Source: JBOGED01 sp050743625 | GTDB lineage: Bacteria > Actinomycetota > Nitriliruptoria > Euzebyales > Egibacteraceae | Assembly: GCA_050743625.1 (NCBI GenBank) | Contig: JBOGED010000253.1 | Coordinates: forward strand, 1-9,500 | Direction of reading: 5' to 3' | DNA: 9,500 bases | In this document: positions 5,557 to 9,500 of the stretch, one piece after another | Numbering within the stretch: position 1 is the first letter of the stretch | Layout: every line of letters begins with the position of its first letter | Made by a program: the position numbers and the translations under genes | Notes under the pieces: model-generated | The model's input: the letters and a program-made list of their open reading frames with translations, nothing else | What the model was told of the DNA's origin: nothing | Databases searched by the model: none

Positions 5557-6250
5557 ATTGCGCGGCAAGGCTGAGGAGCTGATCGCGCGATATCCCGTGC
5601 CGCGCTCGGCCCTGCTGCCGTTGCTTCACCTCGTCCAGTATCAGGACGGGTATGTCTCGGACGACGGCATCGCCGAGTGCGCGGCGCTGCTCGGGCTGAC
5701 GAAGGCCGAGGTTCAGGCGGTTTCGACCTTCTACACGATGTACAAGCGCGAGCCCCTGGGCCGTCACCTCGTGAGCGTCTGCACGAACTTCGCCTGCGAG
5801 GTGCGCGGGGCGAAAGAGGTCTACGCGAGGCTGTCCGAGCGGCTTGGGATCGGCCACAACCAGACCACTCCCGACGGCGCGATCACGCTGGAGCACGCCG
5901 AGTGCCTCGGCAACTGCGATGGCGCTCCGGTCGTCACGGTGGACTACCTGCACTACGAGCGCATCGGCTCGGACCAGGCCGTCGACCTGGTCGAGCGCCT
6001 GATCGCGGGCAACCCACCACCTCCTACCCGGGGGTTCACTCCCCCTGGGGTACGCGAGATCGAGTATCGCCTGGCGTGTCTTGACGCGTCGGCCCGGGAA
6101 GCTGAGGCCGGTGTGCCGTCGCCGGGCCGCGGTTCACGCCGTGGCCGCCCGGATGTCGAGACACCCGACACCGAGGCCAAGCGCGTCCCCGAGCAGCCTG
6201 ACGTCAGTTACCCGACCGGGAGCACGAAGGCGGAGCCGCGCGATGCCTGA
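5543..6250 (+). CDS. nuoE: NADH-quinone oxidoreductase subunit E (24 kDa, cluster N1a)
   Basis: The product is 235 residues from TTG 5543. It has an N-terminal helical part (RGKAEELIARYPVPRSALL, then LHLVQYQDGYVS) and a thioredoxin-like [2Fe-2S] domain. The N1a ligands are C80 and C85 in VCTNFACEVRG and C121 and C125 in ECLGNCDGAPVV. NuoE pairs with NuoF in the NADH-oxidising module. After about residue 170 the tail is a charged, low-complexity extension. The start is uncertain: a stop in this frame at 5525-5527 leaves only TTG 5543 or TTG 5558, and the best site, AAAGG at 5527-5531, is weak and 11 bases away. Translation may depend on the overlapping ORF 5467-5556, or the true N-terminus may lie in that frame. 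The 3' end overlaps nuoF by 8 bases. Confidence 0.94.
   Translation: MFTTELRGKAEELIARYPVPRSALLPLLHLVQYQDGYVSDDGIAECAALLGLTKAEVQAVSTFYTMYKREPLGRHLVSVCTNFACEVRGAKEVYARLSERLGIGHNQTTPDGAITLEHAECLGNCDGAPVVTVDYLHYERIGSDQAVDLVERLIAGNPPPPTRGFTPPGVREIEYRLACLDASAREAEAGVPSPGRGSRRGRPDVETPDTEAKRVPEQPDVSYPTGSTKAEPRDA
6025..6052 (+). repeat. GC-rich hairpin inside nuoE
   Basis: TACCC-GGGGG (6025-6034) pairs with CCCCC (6041-6045) and GGGTA (6048-6052) around the loop TTCACT, leaving a two-base bulge (TG) on the 3' side. That gives ten base pairs, eight of them G-C. No T-run follows, so it is not a terminator. It encodes the region around PTRG, just after the cluster-binding domain. Function unknown; possibly none. 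Confidence 0.4.
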
Positions 6251-7523
6251 GGTCAAAGTACTGACCAAGCGGTTCGAGCAGGCCGACGCGCACACGCTCG
6301 ACGGCTACCTGAGCTCGGGCGGGATGAGCGGCATCCGCCGGGTCCTGGGCGGGATGGCACCCGCCGACGTCGAGCAGCTCGTGAAGGACTCGGGCTTGCG
6401 TGGCCGAGGTGGCGCGGGTTTCCCGACGGGGCTGAAGTGGAGCTTCTGCCCCAAAGAAACCGGCAAGCCCGTCTACCTGGTCGTCAACGCTGACGAGGGC
6501 GAGCCCGGGACGTTCAAGGACCGCGAGCTGCTGGAGCGGGACCCCTTCCAGCTCATCGAGGGCATCCTCGTCGCGGGCTACGCGCTCCGCAGCCAACGAA
6601 CCTTCCTCTTTCTCCGTGGCGAGTACGTGTGGCCGGGCGTTCGCCTGGAGCAAGCCCTCGCGGAGGGCTACGCGGCCGGTTGGATCGGACAGGACATCCA
6701 GGGCTCGGGCTTCGACCACGACATCACGCTGCACAAAGCCGCGGGCGCGTACATCTGCGGCGAGGAGACCGCACTGCTCGAGGCCTTGGAGGGCCGCCGC
6801 GGCCAACCTCGCCTGCGCCCGCCGTTCCCCGCCGTCGAGGGGCTGTACGCCTCGCCGACCGCGGTGAACAACGTCGAGACGATCATGGCGGTCGCGCACA
6901 TCGCCGAGCACGGCGCCGACTGGTGGCGCCAGTGGGGACCGGAGCGGTCGCCCGGCACCAAGGTGTTCTGTGTCTCCGGCGAGGTCCAGCGGCCAGGCAA
7001 CTACGAGTACCCGATGGGGACGCCGGCCCGCGAGATCATCGACGAGGCCTGTGGGGGCATGCTCCCCGGTCGCGCGTTGAAGTTCTGGACGCCCGGAGGA
7101 TCCTCGACCCCGCTGCTCACCGCCGACCACTTCGAGATCCCAATGGACTTCGACTCGATCGCCGCGGCGGGCTCGATCATGGGCACGGCGGCGATGATGA
7201 TGTTCAGCGCCCAGACAAGCGTCGTGGAGGCCGTGCTCAACTGGACCCGGTTCTACGAGCACGAGTCCTGCGGCAAGTGCACACCATGCCGGGAGGGCAC
7301 CTTCTGGCTGTCCCAGGTGCTCGAGCGCATGTTGGACGGCCGTGGCACGACGGCCGACATCGACCTGCTCGACGAGGTCGCCGACAACATCTTCGGCCGC
7401 TCGTTCTGCGCGCTCGGCGATGGGGCGGCCAGCCCGATCAAATCGTCGATCAAGTACTTCCGCGACGAGTACACCCAGCTGGTCGAGCGCGGGCGCGCTC
7501 TCACTGTGAGCAGCAGATCATGA
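6243..7523 (+). CDS. nuoF: NADH-quinone oxidoreductase subunit F (51 kDa, FMN and cluster N3)
   Basis: This 426-residue subunit binds NADH and FMN, the entry point for electrons. LRGRGGAGFPTGLKW (52-66) is the glycine-rich FMN/NADH signature, followed by VVNADEGEPGTFKDR. GAYICGEETALLEALEGRRGQPRLRPP and the YASPTAVNNVET segment are also diagnostic. The [4Fe-4S] cluster N3 ligands are C343, C346 and C349 in ESCGKCTPCREG, and C389 in FCALGDGA. The ATG at 6243 overlaps the nuoE end by 8 bases, with GGAG at 6232-6235 7 bases away. The frame is open upstream inside nuoE, but those starts would add an extension without homology. The stop overlaps nuoG (ATGA). Confidence 0.98.
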   Translation: MPEVKVLTKRFEQADAHTLDGYLSSGGMSGIRRVLGGMAPADVEQLVKDSGLRGRGGAGFPTGLKWSFCPKETGKPVYLVVNADEGEPGTFKDRELLERDPFQLIEGILVAGYALRSQRTFLFLRGEYVWPGVRLEQALAEGYAAGWIGQDIQGSGFDHDITLHKAAGAYICGEETALLEALEGRRGQPRLRPPFPAVEGLYASPTAVNNVETIMAVAHIAEHGADWWRQWGPERSPGTKVFCVSGEVQRPGNYEYPMGTPAREIIDEACGGMLPGRALKFWTPGGSSTPLLTADHFEIPMDFDSIAAAGSIMGTAAMMMFSAQTSVVEAVLNWTRFYEHESCGKCTPCREGTFWLSQVLERMLDGRGTTADIDLLDEVADNIFGRSFCALGDGAASPIKSSIKYFRDEYTQLVERGRALTVSSRS

Positions 7524-9500
7524 GCGACACCGTCACCTGCACGATCGACGGCACCGAGGTAGCCCTGCCGAAGGGCACCTTGATCATCCGCGCCGCCGAG
7601 ACGTTGGGCATCACGATCCCCCGCTTCTGCGACCACCCGCTGCTCGACCCGGTCGCCGCATGCCGGCAGTGCCTCGTCGAGGTCGAGGGGCAGCGCAAGC
7701 CGATGACCGCCTGCTCGACGCCGATCGGTGACGGGATGGTGGTCAAGACCCACCTGACCTCCGAGGTCGCACGGAAGGGTCAGGAGGGACAGTTAGAGTT
7801 CCTGCTGATCAACCACCCGTTGGACTGCCCGCAGTGCGACAAGGGCGGCGAGTGTCCCCTGCAGGACCAGGCGCTCGCGCACGGTCCGGGCGATAGCAGG
7901 ATGATCGATAGGAAACGGCGGTACCAGAAGCCGATCCCGATCTCACCCCAGATCGCGCTCGACCGGGAGCGGTGCGTGCTCTGCGCCCGGTGCACGCGCT
8001 TCTCGGCGGAGATCTCCGGCGACCCGTTCATCGAGCTCTTCGAGCGCGGGGCCTTGGAGCAGGTGGCCATCTACGCCGACGAGCCGTACTCCAGCTACTT
8101 CTCCGGCAACGTCGTCCAGATCTGCCCGGTCGGAGCGTTGACCGCCTCGAGCTACCGGTTCTCGTCGCGACCGTTCGACCTTCGCAGCGTCGACGGGATC
8201 TGCAACCAGTGCAGCGCCGGCTGCAACCTGCGGATCGACGTGCGCCGTGGTGAGATCCAGCGCCAGCTCGCCCGCACCCATATGGGCGTGAACGAGATGT
8301 GGAACTGTGACAAGGGCCGCTTCAGCTTCGAGTACGTCGCGAGCCCTGACCGGTTGCGCCAGCCGATGGTCGACGGCGCCGGGCAGCCATGGTTCCGCGC
8401 GCTCCGCGCCGCCGCCGACCGCATCAAGGCCGTCTTGGACACGCGCGGTCCCGAGTCCGTCGGCGTCATCACCGGCGGGCGCCTGACCGACGAAGATCAC
8501 TTCGCGCTCTCGCGCTACGCCCGGGACGTGCTTGGGACGGACAACGTGGACTTCCGGATGGCGCCGCGCACCGAGGACGAGCGTAACGTGTTCGCCCGGA
8601 TCGCAGGCGCGGTCACCGCGACCTACGGCGATGTCGAGGTCGCGCCGGTTGTCGTCGTGGCCGGCCTCGACACCGAGGAGGAGGTGCCGATCCTGCACCT
8701 CCGCCTGCGCAAGGCGTGGCGCAAGCACCGTGTGCGTCTCGTCGTGGTCGGCCCCGTGCTGGGGTCGCTTGAAGAGATCACGTGGGACTGGGTCCAGACG
8801 GCGCCTGGTGACGAGGCCCAGGCCTTGAGCGCCCTCGCCGATCCGGGATCGACCGACTTTGGCGATGCCGGCGAAGCGGTGCGCGAGGCCGGTTCTCACG
8901 TTCTCGTCCTGGCCGGCGAGCGGCTTGCGCTGTCACCTGGGGCGCTGCCCGCCGCCGCCAACCTGGCCCACACGCTCGGCGCGAAGTTCGCGTGGGTCCC
9001 CCGCCGCAACAACGCCCGCGGAGCGGTCGATGCGGGCCTCGTTCCCGGCCTGCTTCCCGGCGGGCGCCTGTCGGGCAAGCCCGGGCTGGACACCCGCCAG
9101 ATGCTGGAGAAGGCCGCGGCTGGCGAGCTGAAGCTGCTCCATCTCGTCGGCGTCGACCCGGCTCGCGACTTTGAGGACCCGCAGCTGGCTCGCCGCGCGC
9201 TGGAGCGCGTCGACACGCTGATCGTCCAAGACATCCTGACGAACGCCTCTACTCCGTACGCCGACATCGTCCTCCCCGCGGCTGCGCCGCAAGAGCGGGT
9301 GGGCTCGTTCACGACGTGGGAGGGAAGGAGGCAGCCCTTCCCCCAGGCTGTCCCGGCCCAGGGCCTCGCCTTGCAGGACTGGGACATCCTCCGCCAGCTC
9401 GCCCGCGCCCTCGGCACCGATCTCGGCTGGGAGACGGCGAACGATGTCCGCCTGGAGGCGGCGCCTGCCATGGAAGCGTCCAAGACGGGCGGCCTTGGGG
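7520..9500 (+). CDS. nuoG: NADH-quinone oxidoreductase subunit G, partial (right edge)
   Basis: An open frame starting at ATG 7520 runs off the right edge after 660 codons without a stop. By the usual actinobacterial length, perhaps 100-170 residues are missing. NuoG is the long electron wire of complex I. An N-terminal ferredoxin-like domain binds N1b through C37, C48, C51 and C65. HPLDCPQCDKGGECPLQD supplies N5 through H99, C103, C106 and C112. N4 uses C152, C155 and C158 plus C202. C228, C231, C235 and C263 match the extra cluster N7, found only in some bacteria. From about residue 270 a molybdopterin-oxidoreductase-like domain follows, which in NuoG lacks molybdenum. There is no clear ribosome-binding site; the 4-base ATGA overlap with nuoF implies coupled translation. 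Confidence 0.97.
   Translation, partial: MSDTVTCTIDGTEVALPKGTLIIRAAETLGITIPRFCDHPLLDPVAACRQCLVEVEGQRKPMTACSTPIGDGMVVKTHLTSEVARKGQEGQLEFLLINHPLDCPQCDKGGECPLQDQALAHGPGDSRMIDRKRRYQKPIPISPQIALDRERCVLCARCTRFSAEISGDPFIELFERGALEQVAIYADEPYSSYFSGNVVQICPVGALTASSYRFSSRPFDLRSVDGICNQCSAGCNLRIDVRRGEIQRQLARTHMGVNEMWNCDKGRFSFEYVASPDRLRQPMVDGAGQPWFRALRAAADRIKAVLDTRGPESVGVITGGRLTDEDHFALSRYARDVLGTDNVDFRMAPRTEDERNVFARIAGAVTATYGDVEVAPVVVVAGLDTEEEVPILHLRLRKAWRKHRVRLVVVGPVLGSLEEITWDWVQTAPGDEAQALSALADPGSTDFGDAGEAVREAGSHVLVLAGERLALSPGALPAAANLAHTLGAKFAWVPRRNNARGAVDAGLVPGLLPGGRLSGKPGLDTRQMLEKAAAGELKLLHLVGVDPARDFEDPQLARRALERVDTLIVQDILTNASTPYADIVLPAAAPQERVGSFTTWEGRRQPFPQAVPAQGLALQDWDILRQLARALGTDLGWETANDVRLEAAPAMEASKTGGLG

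Noticed and set aside
4688..5953. 421-codon minus-strand frame opposite nuoD and nuoE
   Set aside because: It mirrors conserved NuoD and NuoE coding sequence, shows no motif or ribosome-binding site, and is explained by codon bias.
6204..7262. 352-codon minus-strand frame opposite nuoF
   Set aside because: It is antisense to NuoF, in which all cofactor motifs are intact, and has no domain of its own.
7943..8899. 318-codon minus-strand frame opposite nuoG
   Set aside because: It is antisense to NuoG with its full cysteine set. The translation is arginine- and valine-rich shadow sequence.
1..9500. CRISPR arrays, tRNA or rRNA genes, insertion sequences and attachment sites
   Set aside because: No regularly spaced repeats, RNA gene signatures, transposase motifs or terminal inverted repeats were seen on either strand by eye.

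Overview
The window is high-GC bacterial DNA with dense, overlapping genes and frequent GTG and TTG starts. Protein signatures point to an actinomycetote. A FAD-dependent geranylgeranyl-reductase-family gene directly upstream of nuoA, an actinobacterial-type aminopeptidase N tail and a Rex-type operator all fit that phylum. I cannot name a genus.

Left end (1-1124). The last 119 residues of an M1 aminopeptidase N (pepN) run off the left edge. Seven bases after its stop, a type II toxin-antitoxin pair lies on the minus strand: VapB-like ribbon-helix-helix antitoxin (772-1011) and VapC-like PIN-domain toxin (368-775). The 113-bp divergent gap between vapB and the rightward operon is rich in palindromes. 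It holds a probable vapBC operator (1022-1059), a possible leaderless vapB promoter, and a perfect inverted repeat (1090-1109) that fits the Rex (NADH/NAD+ sensor) operator consensus.

Centre and right (1125-9500). A rightward operon begins with a menaquinone/geranylgeranyl-reductase-like flavoprotein (1125-2384). After an 88-bp gap with a plausible second promoter, nuoA, B, C, D, E, F and G follow in canonical order. They encode the proton-translocating NADH:menaquinone oxidoreductase (complex I), and nuoG is cut by the right edge. NuoA is the only membrane-arm subunit in view. NuoB and NuoD carry the N2 cluster and quinone pocket. NuoE, F and G carry FMN and clusters N1a, N3, N1b, N5, N4 and N7, and all expected ligands are present. 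Most junctions overlap by 4-14 bases, implying translational coupling.

How it fits together: the flavoprotein probably modifies the menaquinone that complex I reduces. Rex would hold the whole unit down when NADH is scarce. The least expected items are the Rex site in front of the quinone-modifying gene, and an unlisted 29-codon ORF (5467-5556) with an excellent ribosome-binding site wedged between nuoD and nuoE. nuoE itself starts with TTG and has only a weak site. I found no CRISPR array, RNA gene, insertion sequence or clear intrinsic terminator. The window is mostly a conserved respiratory operon; I did not find evidence for a wholly new system.
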